A stretch of DNA of 64,000 nt from assembly GCF_003201975.1 (NCBI RefSeq), contig NZ_QJJQ01000001.1, positions 579,025 to 643,024 on the forward strand, written 5' to 3'. How positions within the stretch are numbered: position 1 is the stretch's first letter; every line of letters starts with the position of its first letter. A program made the translations under genes and the position numbers. The DNA is from Pseudogracilibacillus auburnensis. GTDB lineage: Bacteria > Bacillota > Bacilli > Bacillales > Amphibacillaceae. A model generated the notes under the pieces. It was given only the letters and a program-made list of their open reading frames with translations, had not been told where the DNA came from and did not search any database. This document shows, one piece after another, positions 28,498 through 37,325 of the stretch.

Positions 28498-28513
28498 ATA
28501 CATACGTATGTAT
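28498..28513 (+). promoter_or_regulatory. Second TetR operator, upstream of the ABC operon
   Basis: The 16-bp palindrome ATACATACGTATGTAT is identical to the core of the tetR operator and sits 15 bp before the first ABC gene's ATG, partly next to its ribosome site. Confidence 0.85.
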
Positions 28514-28528
28514 AAAAAGGAGGAACTT

Positions 28529-29377
28529 ATGATCAAAAAAATGATTGAAGTTTCGGGTTTGAAAAAATCTTTCAAGACAAACCATGTTTTGAAGGATGTC
28601 AGTTTCACCGTACACAAAGGTAATATCTTCGCCCTGCTCGGTTCGAATGGTGCGGGAAAAACAACCGTCGTAAAAATCCTTTCCACTTTGTTGAAGCCGG
28701 ACAGCGGTAATGTTAGCATTGGCGGTTTTGATGTAGTATGTCAAGGGGACTATGTGCGTGGGTGTAGTAGCCTAACAGGGCAGTTTGTGGCAGTAGATGA
28801 AGTTTTAACGGGCAGAGAAAACTTATATCTTATCGGGCAACTCAAGCGTCTGACGGATGTTAAAAGTAAGGTAGACGAGTGGCTATCCTTTTTCGATTTG
28901 GAGGATGCGGCTGACCGAAAAGTATCTACCTATTCTGGTGGAATGCGCCGCAGACTAGATATAGCCATGAGCCTTATGGGCAACCCACAAGTGCTTTTCC
29001 TTGACGAACCCACCACAGGGCTAGATCCACAAAACCGTATTGCTATGTGGGATTTGGTAAAGAGTTTGGTAGCAGAAGGAACAACGGTGTTTCTTACTAC
29101 GCAATATTTAGAAGAAGCGGAGTATCTTGCTGACAATATCGCTATTCTTCATGGCGGTAAGATACTTGCAGAAGGCACACCACAGTATCTCAAAGAGATT
29201 ATACCGCAGCGAGGCGCACAGCTAAATTTCCAAAACGAAAGAAAAGCTGTAGAAGCGATGAAACTATTAAATGATAAGGGCATTACCGTTGATAGCATTG
29301 AGAAAAAGCTGCCCTCTATAGAAGAAGTATTTCTAACGTTAATTGATGAAAAAAAAGAGGACAGTAATCATGAATAA
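28529..29377 (+). CDS. ABC transporter ATP-binding protein, DrrA-like
   Basis: 282 aa. Walker A GSNGAGKTT near residue 39, signature YSGGMRRRLD, Walker B VLFLDEPTTGLDP and a C-terminal extension typical of the daunorubicin-resistance (DrrA) ATPase group. It should energise the permease encoded next, whose start overlaps its end by eight bases. ATG 28529 follows AAGGAGG; an earlier ATG falls in the operator. Controlled by the adjacent TetR protein, so drug or antimicrobial export is likely. Confidence 0.88.
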   Translation: MIKKMIEVSGLKKSFKTNHVLKDVSFTVHKGNIFALLGSNGAGKTTVVKILSTLLKPDSGNVSIGGFDVVCQGDYVRGCSSLTGQFVAVDEVLTGRENLYLIGQLKRLTDVKSKVDEWLSFFDLEDAADRKVSTYSGGMRRRLDIAMSLMGNPQVLFLDEPTTGLDPQNRIAMWDLVKSLVAEGTTVFLTTQYLEEAEYLADNIAILHGGKILAEGTPQYLKEIIPQRGAQLNFQNERKAVEAMKLLNDKGITVDSIEKKLPSIEEVFLTLIDEKKEDSNHE

Positions 29378-30140
29378 GCCAAAGACAAGTATATTTTTTG
29401 ATTCGTGGATCATGTTCAAACGCTGTTTACTTATTTCTCTGCGAAATCCCGAAGCACTGTTAATGGCCACAATAACGCCATTCTTCCTAATGTTCTTGTT
29501 TGGGACTGTATTTGGGAATATCGCAGATGTAGGAGATCTTAACTACATTGATTTCATTGTGCCGGGAATTATTATGCAAAGTCTTGGTCAAGCCTCCCAA
29601 CATTCAGCAATAAATGTTGCAACAGATATGACAAAGGGTATAATAGACCGCTTTCGTTCCATGTCTATTTCAAAATATGCCGTGCTTATAGGTCATACCG
29701 GTGCAGGGGGGGTGAGAAATACAATTTCAACCACTGTGATCATTGGCTCTGCATTCATTCTCGGTTTCAGACCACAGGGAGGCTTTGTGGATTGGCTTAT
29801 TGTTGTAGGACTTCTTATGTTAGTAAACATTGCAATTTCATTGATTGCCGTACTGTGTGGGTTAATCTCAAAGACGCCGGAAGGCTCCAGCGGACTAATG
29901 TTTCCACTCTTTATTCTGCCTTTCCTCAGTTCCGGCTTCGCTCCCACTGATACCATGTCCAGCGGCATTAGGTGGTTTGCAGAAATACAACCCATGACGC
30001 CGATTATTAACAGTATTCGAGCCTTGATGCTCGATTTGCCTTTAGGCAACAGCTTATGGATAGCTTTGGCTTGGTCTGTGGGTATCATTATTGTAGCTTT
30101 CACTGCCTCAACACAGGTTTATAATCGTAAATTGTCATAG
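29370..30140 (+). CDS. ABC-2 type permease, DrrB-like
   Basis: 256 aa with six predicted membrane helices. It contains RNPEALLMATITPFFLMFLFGTVF and a C-terminal FLSSGFAPTDTMSSGIRWFAEIQPMTPI segment characteristic of ABC-2/DrrB permeases. ATG 29370 lies within the end of the ATPase gene, so translation is coupled. The two proteins form one exporter. Substrate unknown. Confidence 0.87.
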   Translation: MNKPKTSIFFDSWIMFKRCLLISLRNPEALLMATITPFFLMFLFGTVFGNIADVGDLNYIDFIVPGIIMQSLGQASQHSAINVATDMTKGIIDRFRSMSISKYAVLIGHTGAGGVRNTISTTVIIGSAFILGFRPQGGFVDWLIVVGLLMLVNIAISLIAVLCGLISKTPEGSSGLMFPLFILPFLSSGFAPTDTMSSGIRWFAEIQPMTPIINSIRALMLDLPLGNSLWIALAWSVGIIIVAFTASTQVYNRKLS

Positions 30141-30178
30141 GAATATTAACTTCTTCATTACTAAAAGGAGGGAATCTA

Positions 30179-30913
30179 ATGTCAACGGAGTGGGCAATTC
30201 GCACAAAAGGACTGTATAAATCATTTGGCAAAAATGAAGTGCTTTGTAACTGCTCTTTAGCCGTAGAACGAGGAACAATTTATGGCTTTTTGGGTATAAA
30301 TGGAGCAGGAAAGACTACTATGTTTAAAATACTGACTGGTTTATTAATTCCTACAAAGGGGGAAGTACAAGTACTGGGGAAAGATGTTGTGACACAGAAA
30401 ACTGATATATTAAAACATATTGGCAGTTTAATTGATATGCCTGTTTTTTATGAGCATTTATCCGCCAGAGAAAACCTAGAGATACATCTTGCCTATATGG
30501 ATGTCGAACGTGCTGATATAGAAGAGACCTTATCCAAGGTCGGATTGCAGAGAACCGAAAATCAGCCCGTTTCAGAGTTTTCTCTTGGTATGAGGCAACG
30601 CTTAGCTATTGCTCGTGCTATGATTCATCAACCCCAATTGCTTATATTGGATGAACCCGTTAATGGGCTTGACCCTGTAGGGATCCGTGAAATGCGTGAT
30701 TTATTCAAGAGTCTTGTAGAAAACCATAAAGTAACAATTTTATTTTCAAGTCATATTTTATCCGAAGTCGAACACATAGCGGAGAAGATTGGCGTTATTT
30801 CAAACGGTACGGTTGTACGGGAAATGACGCTCCATGAACTAAAAAAAGGCAGTTCTTTTAACCTTGAAGAATATTTCATTTCAATTGTGAAGGAGGGGAA
30901 AGATAATGCTTAA
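30179..30913 (+). CDS. ABC transporter ATP-binding protein, BcrA/lantibiotic-immunity type
   Basis: 244 aa. Walker A INGAGKTTMFK near residue 38, signature FSLGMRQRLAIARAM, Walker B LLILDEPVNGLDP. The FSLGMRQRL signature places it with BcrA and lantibiotic self-protection ATPases rather than DrrA. It begins 38 bp after the first permease gene behind AAGGAGGG and overlaps the next permease by eight bases. Likely the same TetR-controlled operon, giving two different exporters in one unit. Confidence 0.87.
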   Translation: MSTEWAIRTKGLYKSFGKNEVLCNCSLAVERGTIYGFLGINGAGKTTMFKILTGLLIPTKGEVQVLGKDVVTQKTDILKHIGSLIDMPVFYEHLSARENLEIHLAYMDVERADIEETLSKVGLQRTENQPVSEFSLGMRQRLAIARAMIHQPQLLILDEPVNGLDPVGIREMRDLFKSLVENHKVTILFSSHILSEVEHIAEKIGVISNGTVVREMTLHELKKGSSFNLEEYFISIVKEGKDNA

Positions 30914-31631
30914 ACTGATAAAACTTGAAATCAAACGTAACCGATTGAAAGGATATATAACTGCGGGGCTTGTTATTACGGTTACGTTGATAGGTCTTGT
31001 CTACTTATTTGCTGCAATTCCGTACCTTGACGCTTCGGATAAGGATGTACAAATATTTATGACATATAATGGCATATCTACACTGTCGTTAGTGGTTGCT
31101 ACGGCTTGTTTTTCAATCCTGTCATCGGTGATGTATAACAGATTTATCATTGAGGAATATACCAGTAAAAAGGTCTTTTTACTTTTCTCGTACCCTGTTG
31201 AGAGAAACCGGGTATTATGGGTAAAAATAATAACTGTGTTTCTTTTTATAGTCATTTCCATGATATTTAGCGGTATGATTGTATTCTCAATATTTTTTAT
31301 CACCGAATCGTTCTTTCCTCTCTGTCAAGATGTTTTAACACTGTCAACTATATTTGGAATAGTAGCATCCCTTGTAGCTTACTCCATTACATCGGCAGCA
31401 TTGGCCGTCATTTCTTTATGGTTTGGATATTGGAAAAAATCCGCTTCCGTGACGATTGTATCTAGTGTAATTGTTTCAAGCATTTTTGGCAGTTTTTCTT
31501 CTGAAATTCTTTTATCGGGAGGAATAACCCATAATCTGATGATTCTTGTAGTAATTGCAGCAGGGAGTACATTAGTTGCTTTGGCTTTAATAACGAGGCT
31601 TTCCCAAAAGATCAACACTATGGAGGTTTAA
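30906..31631 (+). CDS. ABC-2 type permease partner of the BcrA-like ATPase
   Basis: 241 aa with about six membrane helices: one N-terminal, then a loop, then five. MLKLIKLEIKRNRLKGYI at the N-terminus and NRFIIEEYTSKKVFLLFSYP are typical of bacitracin/lantibiotic-type permeases. It overlaps the ATPase gene by eight bases. Predicted to move a peptide or lipid-linked antimicrobial out of the membrane. Decayed sequence rather than a further intact gene follows it. Confidence 0.83.
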   Translation: MLKLIKLEIKRNRLKGYITAGLVITVTLIGLVYLFAAIPYLDASDKDVQIFMTYNGISTLSLVVATACFSILSSVMYNRFIIEEYTSKKVFLLFSYPVERNRVLWVKIITVFLFIVISMIFSGMIVFSIFFITESFFPLCQDVLTLSTIFGIVASLVAYSITSAALAVISLWFGYWKKSASVTIVSSVIVSSIFGSFSSEILLSGGITHNLMILVVIAAGSTLVALALITRLSQKINTMEV

Positions 31632-32282
31632 CGTTGGTATTTTGTCTATTAGCACAGTACTACATGAGGCTCCATTCGGGCATTATTATAGGTGTAGTCA
31701 CAAATGGCGAGAGTGATAATCCTGTCCGCACCGTAGAGGATGGATTCGGTCTGGACTAAACTGTAGTCTATAGCGGTATTGTGCTTGTGTTGCCAAAGTC
31801 TATTACATAGGTTTCACTGATTAGCAACGTCATATAGAGAGCAAACTTCACAGCGATATTCATGCTCCGGATCGGCTTACTATCCTTATTGCCAATTATA
31901 CGGGGAAAATGTCATGCTATAAATATCTGAAAATAATAAAAGCATTTATGCTAACATGAAGATTAAAGTTATCAGGAGTCAACAGGTAAGAACGTACCTT
32001 TTCTAATGTTCATTGGGGGATGTAGCTTTTCATACTTCCTCTTATGATGCAATTGTCATTAGATGATAAATGGATTCTTTCACTACTCGCTTGTGCATTA
32101 AATATCGGAATTACAATTGGACTATTCCGCATTGCCACAATGAAGTAGGATCCGTTTTCATTCTAAAGCAACTATAGCTTTGATTGGGGTCGCGCATTAC
32201 CAAACTGGGATAAATGAAAATACGGGTGTAATAATTTGAGCGTGAACAGCATAATTTTACAAAAAGCATTGGAGGGAAAAGG
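31632..32282 (+). other. Decayed DNA downstream of the ABC operon
   Basis: 650 bp without an intact gene. One frame near 31670–31800 reads as a protein-like stretch broken by a stop. From 32047 to 32148 a 33-codon frame (MQLSLDDKWILSLLACALNI at its start) looks like the last helix or two of a membrane protein. I suspect remnants of one or two lost genes, but I do not recognise the families. Confidence 0.35.
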
Positions 32283-32954
32283 ATGGAAATTAAGCAAGTA
32301 ATACTACAAACGAATAAAATGAATGAAACGAAGCGCTTTTATACGGACACGCTTGGCTTCTCATTAATTAAAGAAGAAGAGGAAATGTTTTGCGTAGCGA
32401 TAGGATCAAGCGAAATGGTGTTTGCGAAAACAGACGAAAAAGTAAGTCCGTACTACCACTTTGCCTTTAATATTCAAAGCAATAAATTTGATGAAGCAAA
32501 GTCATGGATTAAAGAAAGAGTAAACTTAAATACAGAAGATGGGAAAGATGAAGCGGATTTTTCGTTTCTTCAAGCACATTCACTCTATTTTTATGACCCT
32601 TCTGGTAATATCGTAGAATTTATCTCAAGACATGCGATATCTGAAGCGGGTGACAAGCTATTTTCATCTAAGAGTGTCTTAAACATTGGTGAAATAAGTC
32701 TTACGGTTCCTGATGTACAATATGTTGGGCAACAATTGATTGATATAGGAATTAATGAACGTAATAATAGACCATTGAGTACTACTTCTCTAAATTTCAT
32801 GGGAGATAAAACGACTGGAGCATTTATATTATTGGTACAACCAGGTCGAAGGTGGATATTTTCTGATAAAATTTCTGCTGTGTTTCCTGTTGAAATTATA
32901 CTGGCAAGTGGCGAGCGGATCACTTTAAATGAACAAGGATTCAACATAAATTAA
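32283..32954 (+). CDS. VOC-superfamily (glyoxalase/bleomycin-resistance fold) protein
   Basis: 223 aa. The N-terminal VOC module (residues 1–118) has MNETKRFYTDTLGFSLIKEEE and ends YFYDPSGNIVEFISR, the usual metal-ligand strand. A second, diverged module occupies the rest. Such proteins act as dioxygenases, isomerases, or binding proteins for small toxins. GGAGGGAAAAGG precedes the ATG. No partner gene indicates the substrate. Confidence 0.75.
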   Translation: MEIKQVILQTNKMNETKRFYTDTLGFSLIKEEEEMFCVAIGSSEMVFAKTDEKVSPYYHFAFNIQSNKFDEAKSWIKERVNLNTEDGKDEADFSFLQAHSLYFYDPSGNIVEFISRHAISEAGDKLFSSKSVLNIGEISLTVPDVQYVGQQLIDIGINERNNRPLSTTSLNFMGDKTTGAFILLVQPGRRWIFSDKISAVFPVEIILASGERITLNEQGFNIN

Positions 32955-33018
32955 GTATTTCACACGGAATTTAGTGTAGCAAACGTGATCAAATAAATAA
33001 AGCGGAATTCATCGATAT

Positions 33019-33129
33019 GATAATCTTTGGATCTCAGCATGGGAAATGTTGAAAGTTTGGATAAAAAAGGGATTAAATGTATAGAATAAATCGTGCATTT
33101 ACATAAGGACAAAAAATTTTAGTGGAAAT
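33019..33129 (+). pseudogene. Remnant of a histidine-phosphatase gene related to the one at 37326
   Basis: This non-coding stretch matches positions about 37637–37748 of the intact phosphatase gene with scattered substitutions and indels. A shared run such as CATTTACATAAGGACAAAA and matching flanks are visible. The copy has stop codons and no start. It is a partial duplicate or the relic of a paralogue. The rest of 32955–33282 shows no gene. Confidence 0.6.
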
Positions 33130-33282
33130 GAGTGTATTCGCTGTAATCAATACGATTGTATACTATCATTGGTACATGGTGATATAATGGTATAAAAAAA
33201 TTCTGGATTTTAGATGAAAGGGAATTATCGAAAGGTTTGTGATTTATGTATAAGTATACGTTATGCTTTCACATAATTGTTA

Positions 33283-33660
33283 TTATTCTAATATACTTTT
33301 TAACTCTTTAGTTTGCTTTTTAGTAAGAGTAAAGTAACTATCTGAGCCATCGTTATATAAAATTGAACTACCATCATCTTGGTACCAGACATATAATCTT
33401 ATTTCGGCAATCCCTTCTTTGGGTATGTCAAGTGAAAAAAAGATTTTTGGTTCTTTATCCAGATCTTCCGGTTTTTCTATCTCCTTAACTTTGTCAATGA
33501 CCTTCCTTAAGGCTTCGATTGATTCTGAATCCTTCATTTCATTATGAAATTTTACTCCTTCAGTTCCATTATCACCAAAAGGAGTGCCTACCCTAATCAC
33601 TTCGTCTACTGAACAGCCCGTAAACATTATCAATATAAGTAAAATTGGTAATACCTTCAA
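33283..33660 (-). CDS. Small lipoprotein with a probable 5' frameshift
   Basis: 125 aa in the open frame. A hydrophobic stretch LPILLILIMFTGC ends in a lipobox Cys, then an acidic soluble domain follows. The frame starts at a TTG (33660) that has no proper ribosome site. Thirteen bases upstream an ATG (33673, with AGAGGTG ahead) begins a different frame; removing one G from the GGG at 33661–33663 would join them as MKKWLKVLPILL, a standard lipoprotein signal. Either the gene is mildly damaged or the base is a sequencing error. Function unknown. Confidence 0.65.
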   Translation of the reverse strand: MKVLPILLILIMFTGCSVDEVIRVGTPFGDNGTEGVKFHNEMKDSESIEALRKVIDKVKEIEKPEDLDKEPKIFFSLDIPKEGIAEIRLYVWYQDDGSSILYNDGSDSYFTLTKKQTKELKSILE

Positions 33661-33847
33661 CCCACTTTTTCATTTAAATCACCTCTTTTGTTCCAAGGTT
33701 CCCCTGTAATGGTTGATTTCTATACGTATGTACAAATCGCTTCATTAGGTTAAGTATACCATTTCTTGGTGTCTCTATTTCCTTATTTGGAAAACCACAA
33801 AAAATCCTTCTTCAAAAGTTTATCCAATAAACTTAAATCACCTTTAA

Positions 33848-34165
33848 TTATTCATAATTTTCTCCTTTTTTGCTATAAATTTCATAAGCAAAATATCCAA
33901 ATAATAAACCTATTCCAGCACCCAAACTAATTGTAAATAGTGAGGAAATTGGGAAAAATATGCTAAAAAGTATAGCAACAGCACAACCAATCATCATTCC
34001 AAGTGGTATTAGACTATCTAATAAATTTTGAGCACCTTTTGATTTTTTCTTACCCAAGGTACCTTTCTTATATTTATGTTTCATTCTAAAAACTACAAAT
34101 ACTGCAATCCCACACACTATTATAAGAGGTAGTAAAATACGGGCAATTTCCAAAGCTAATCCCAA
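33848..34165 (-). CDS. Small membrane protein, unknown function
   Basis: 105 aa with three predicted helices: residues about 7–27, 52–70 and 76–94. A basic loop MKHKYKKGTLGKKKSKG lies between the first two. The TTG start follows GGAGGG by six bases. It is on the same strand as the lipoprotein gene about 190 bp downstream. I do not recognise the family. Confidence 0.6.
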   Translation of the reverse strand: MGLALEIARILLPLIIVCGIAVFVVFRMKHKYKKGTLGKKKSKGAQNLLDSLIPLGMMIGCAVAILFSIFFPISSLFTISLGAGIGLLFGYFAYEIYSKKGENYE

Positions 34166-34498
34166 TTAGAACCCTCCCTTTTTCACTTTTTAATTGATCC
34201 TATTTAACATAGTTTATTCATTAAATGACCGTTTGATGAAAACTTATGTTTTATCTATCCTAACATAAATTTTAGTAGCTTCAAAAATCTTAATACCTTA
34301 TCTAACACTAGTGTTGCATTAATTAATTCCTATAATTCTAATAATATTTAATTGATTATATTGCAAGGGGTCTTAGCACTCGCCAAGTTATAGGATTATC
34401 TATGTAGAGTACCTTTCATAATTAGCGATATCTTGTATACTATTAATATATTCTGTAAGTTTATTGTGATCAATTCTAAAAGAATGGAGCGGATGTCT
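34166..34498. other. Divergent intergenic region, no gene seen
   Basis: A/T-rich DNA between divergently transcribed genes. A 12-bp palindrome AACACTAGTGTT lies at 34304–34315 and could be an operator. No other structure recognised. Confidence 0.3.
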
Positions 34499-35260
34499 AT
34501 GCTTCGTAATTTTTCTCAAACATTTCAACACCCAATCTCTGATATTCCATATAAAGTAACGGTGTCGATTCCAGATGAAAAAGTGCCTTCGGAAGGTTTC
34601 CCGGTATTGTATGTGCTGGATGGAAATGCTTATGGCACCATGTTTAAGGAAATAGTAAAGCTACAGTGGCGCCGCCCAGAGAAAACAAAGGTTTCCCCAA
34701 CGGTCATTGTAAGTATTGGGTACGATTTTAACGAAGTTTTCCCACCCTTGCGTGTATATGACTTTACGCCTTTTTCATCTACTACATCGCTACCACCAAG
34801 ACCAGATGGGACTTCATGGCCAGCACATGGCGGAGCGGAAGGGTTTCTGCAATTTTTAGAAAAAGTAGTTCAACCATACGTTTACGAAAAGGCTCCTGTT
34901 CATGCGGATAACCAAATATTATTTGGCCATTCGTTGGGAGGATTATTTGTTTTGTATACATTATTTGAGTGTCCTAGTTTATTTAACAACTATATCAGTT
35001 GCAGTCCATCCATCTGGTGGAATGAGTGTCAAATTTTGACCTATGAACAAAAAGGTTGTCTTTCACCTAACAGAAAACTGTTCATAGCTGCGGAAAATGC
35101 AAAAAAAATGAACATGCATGATCATGCATTTGCTCTTTTTGAGAGATTAAAAATAAGTAATCCAGATTGTATTGCTTTTCGTTCACCAGCAGGGGAAAAT
35201 CATATGTCTATCGTTCCCACGATATTGAGCGAAGCACTTCGTTTTATGTATAGTAACTAA
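34499..35260 (+). CDS. Alpha/beta-hydrolase, putative esterase (BesA/IroE-like)
   Basis: 253 aa. It has the putative-esterase layout: an early VLYVLDGNAYG strand, the nucleophile elbow GHSLGGLF near the middle, and a C-terminal GENHMS holding the catalytic His. The family includes enterobactin/bacillibactin trilactone esterases such as BesA, and related hydrolases. No siderophore genes are nearby, so the substrate is open. ATG 34499 is eight bases after GGAG; ATGs at 34484 and 34493 are alternatives. Confidence 0.78.
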   Translation: MLRNFSQTFQHPISDIPYKVTVSIPDEKVPSEGFPVLYVLDGNAYGTMFKEIVKLQWRRPEKTKVSPTVIVSIGYDFNEVFPPLRVYDFTPFSSTTSLPPRPDGTSWPAHGGAEGFLQFLEKVVQPYVYEKAPVHADNQILFGHSLGGLFVLYTLFECPSLFNNYISCSPSIWWNECQILTYEQKGCLSPNRKLFIAAENAKKMNMHDHAFALFERLKISNPDCIAFRSPAGENHMSIVPTILSEALRFMYSN

Positions 35261-35565
35261 ATAGAAGACAGAGAGCACAATAGAGAGGATTGCAATCATT
35301 CGTTCTTTGTTAGAGCGCATAAATAGCAGGTATATGGTTGTTGGAATTATTCTGGCATTACATCGTTGATAATTTACATATACAATATTTTAATAGGATG
35401 TTAAACAGATGGAAATTATCAAGTTGTAGATTGCCCGCCTTGCAGTGATGATAAATTTATTTTATTGGAGATATGAAGGAATTACATCAATGTTTCAGTA
35501 GTTATCTGCCTAAATTGTGGGAACACAAGAGAATTTTTTTGAAATTTTAAGCTGTAGAATTTATC
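35261..35565. other. Intergenic region, nothing recognised
   Basis: About 300 bp with stops in all frames, no hairpin terminator of note and no repeats. The promoter of the next gene is presumably here. Confidence 0.3.
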
Positions 35566-35576
35566 GGAGGTTCCTT

Positions 35577-36521
35577 ATGGATAAGATGAAAAAAATTGTG
35601 AAAGAAAATTATCATGTAGATATAGAAAACATTGTTAAACAAAAAGGAGGATGGGCATCACTAGCTTATAAAGTATTTGATAGAAATCAAAGCTACTTCT
35701 TGAAGGTATATGAAAAAAGAAGAGCGTCTACTCCAAATTTGACTGCTCTTATAGATAAATATGTTCCCATAATGGTATGGATCTTGAATAATACTCGTTT
35801 AAAAGGAAAAATTTCTGTTCCATTTATAACTAGAGATGGGGGATATAAGTGTGAGGATGAAGATGGAATTTATCTACTTTATGACTATATTGACGGAGAA
35901 ACCATTGGAAATCGAGATTTAAGGGGAGATCAAGTTCACCAACTTGCGGAAATCATTACAGAGCTTCATTTGTATGGGGAAGAAATTCCTATTGAAACGG
36001 CTACTATAAAAGAGGATTTTTATGTTCCTTTTTTACAAGCATTACGAGACATATTGAACAAGAAAATGAACAATTTTCCAAGCGATGTAAGAGAGTTGAT
36101 CAATCCCCATGTTAACCAAATCAATGATTTGATTCATACAATCGAAAAGTTATCCGTACGCTTAAAAAATAGTGAAGTAAGAATGGTTTTATGCCATACA
36201 GATTTGCACTATTGGAATCTAATGGAATCTGGAAAACAACTGATGTTGATAGACTGGGAAGGGTTGAAATTAGCACCTGTTGAAGCCGACTTAATGTTTT
36301 TAGTTGACAAGCCATACTTTAATCAATTTATCAACATCTATCAGAAAACCCATAGCAATTTTTCCATTAACCCTGATGCTTTACAGTTTTATCTAGGTCG
36401 GCGCAAATTAGAAGATTTATGGGAGTTTCTTGAACAACTTTTGTTTGACGAACAAAATGAGCAAGAAAGGATTATGACAATGAACTATTTGAAAGAAACG
36501 TTATCAACCATTGGTCAGTGA
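35577..36521 (+). CDS. APH-family phosphotransferase
   Basis: 314 aa, kinase-like fold. The catalytic loop HTDLHYWN (HxDxxxxN) and the metal-binding DWE that follows are intact, as are YFLKVY (ATP lysine) and LLYDYIDGETIG (hinge). Aminoglycoside phosphotransferases, choline kinases and spectinomycin phosphotransferases share this fold. ATG 35577 follows GGAGG six bases upstream. A drug-resistance role is possible but not demonstrable from sequence. Confidence 0.8.
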   Translation: MDKMKKIVKENYHVDIENIVKQKGGWASLAYKVFDRNQSYFLKVYEKRRASTPNLTALIDKYVPIMVWILNNTRLKGKISVPFITRDGGYKCEDEDGIYLLYDYIDGETIGNRDLRGDQVHQLAEIITELHLYGEEIPIETATIKEDFYVPFLQALRDILNKKMNNFPSDVRELINPHVNQINDLIHTIEKLSVRLKNSEVRMVLCHTDLHYWNLMESGKQLMLIDWEGLKLAPVEADLMFLVDKPYFNQFINIYQKTHSNFSINPDALQFYLGRRKLEDLWEFLEQLLFDEQNEQERIMTMNYLKETLSTIGQ

Positions 36522-36667
36522 TTTCTAACATATTCATAGCATTATATAATCCTGCAATAATATACTATATTCATTGTTGATTTAACCCATTTAAAAAGAA
36601 CCTTTAAAAGGGATATATGGAGCAACAGCAATTGAATATTTGTCACTTTAAAAAGGAGAAATAAGAA

Positions 36668-37051
36668 TTGTCTTTAAAAACAGGAGATATTATTGTATTT
36701 GAACGAACTTTCACAGTAGAAGATGTTGAATTGTTTACTAAAATTTCAGGAGATGAAGGGATTCATCATCTAACTCCAGATGAACAGGGAAGGCTTGTCG
36801 TTCAAGGGTTATTAACGGCAACTCTCCCAACAAAAGTAGGTGGAGATAATAACGTGCTAGCCCGTACGATGAATTTTGAGTTTTTAAGACCTGTATTTAC
36901 GGGGGATACGATAATTTGTGAAGTTAAAATTGAAAAATACGAAAAACAAGAAAATAAAAATAATAGAATAGCAATAATAGCATCTTTTTTATGTAAAAAT
37001 CAGCATGAAAAAGATGTATTAAAAGGGGATTTTTCAGGTGTAATCCTTTAA
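36668..37051 (+). CDS. MaoC-like hot-dog domain protein
   Basis: 127 aa, a single hot-dog fold. The N-terminal FTVEDVELFTKISGDE matches the hydratase catalytic segment, where the usual Asp/His pair would lie in SGDEGIHH; the typical form is SGDxNPxH, so activity is uncertain. The C-terminal part has the RPVFTGDTI strand. TTG start behind AAGGAGA. It could be an acyl-CoA or acyl-ACP hydratase/thioesterase. Stands alone. Confidence 0.72.
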   Translation: MSLKTGDIIVFERTFTVEDVELFTKISGDEGIHHLTPDEQGRLVVQGLLTATLPTKVGGDNNVLARTMNFEFLRPVFTGDTIICEVKIEKYEKQENKNNRIAIIASFLCKNQHEKDVLKGDFSGVIL

Positions 37052-37325
37052 ATTTTTAAAAACTACTTCAACTAGGACACGATATTTATTCACCCAGTTG
37101 TGAAATAATTACAAAGCTATTCCAGAGGTTATTTTCCTTTTGTGAAGATTTAAAATGGTTTTAGGATAAGTCATTTTTAACGAATTAATCGGTTTAATCA
37201 GAGATTACAGAGAAGGATTAGAAAGAATTAGATACGATATCAAAACTAAGCTTGATAAACAGCTGTAGTAGATTTTGCAGAGCTGTTTTGCATCCTCAAA
37301 CAGATTTGGAGTGAGGGGAGAAGTA

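Noticed and set aside
28508..28528. Upstream ATG for the first ABC gene
   Set aside because: The codon falls in the TetR operator palindrome and lacks a ribosome site; ATG 28529 follows AAGGAGG.
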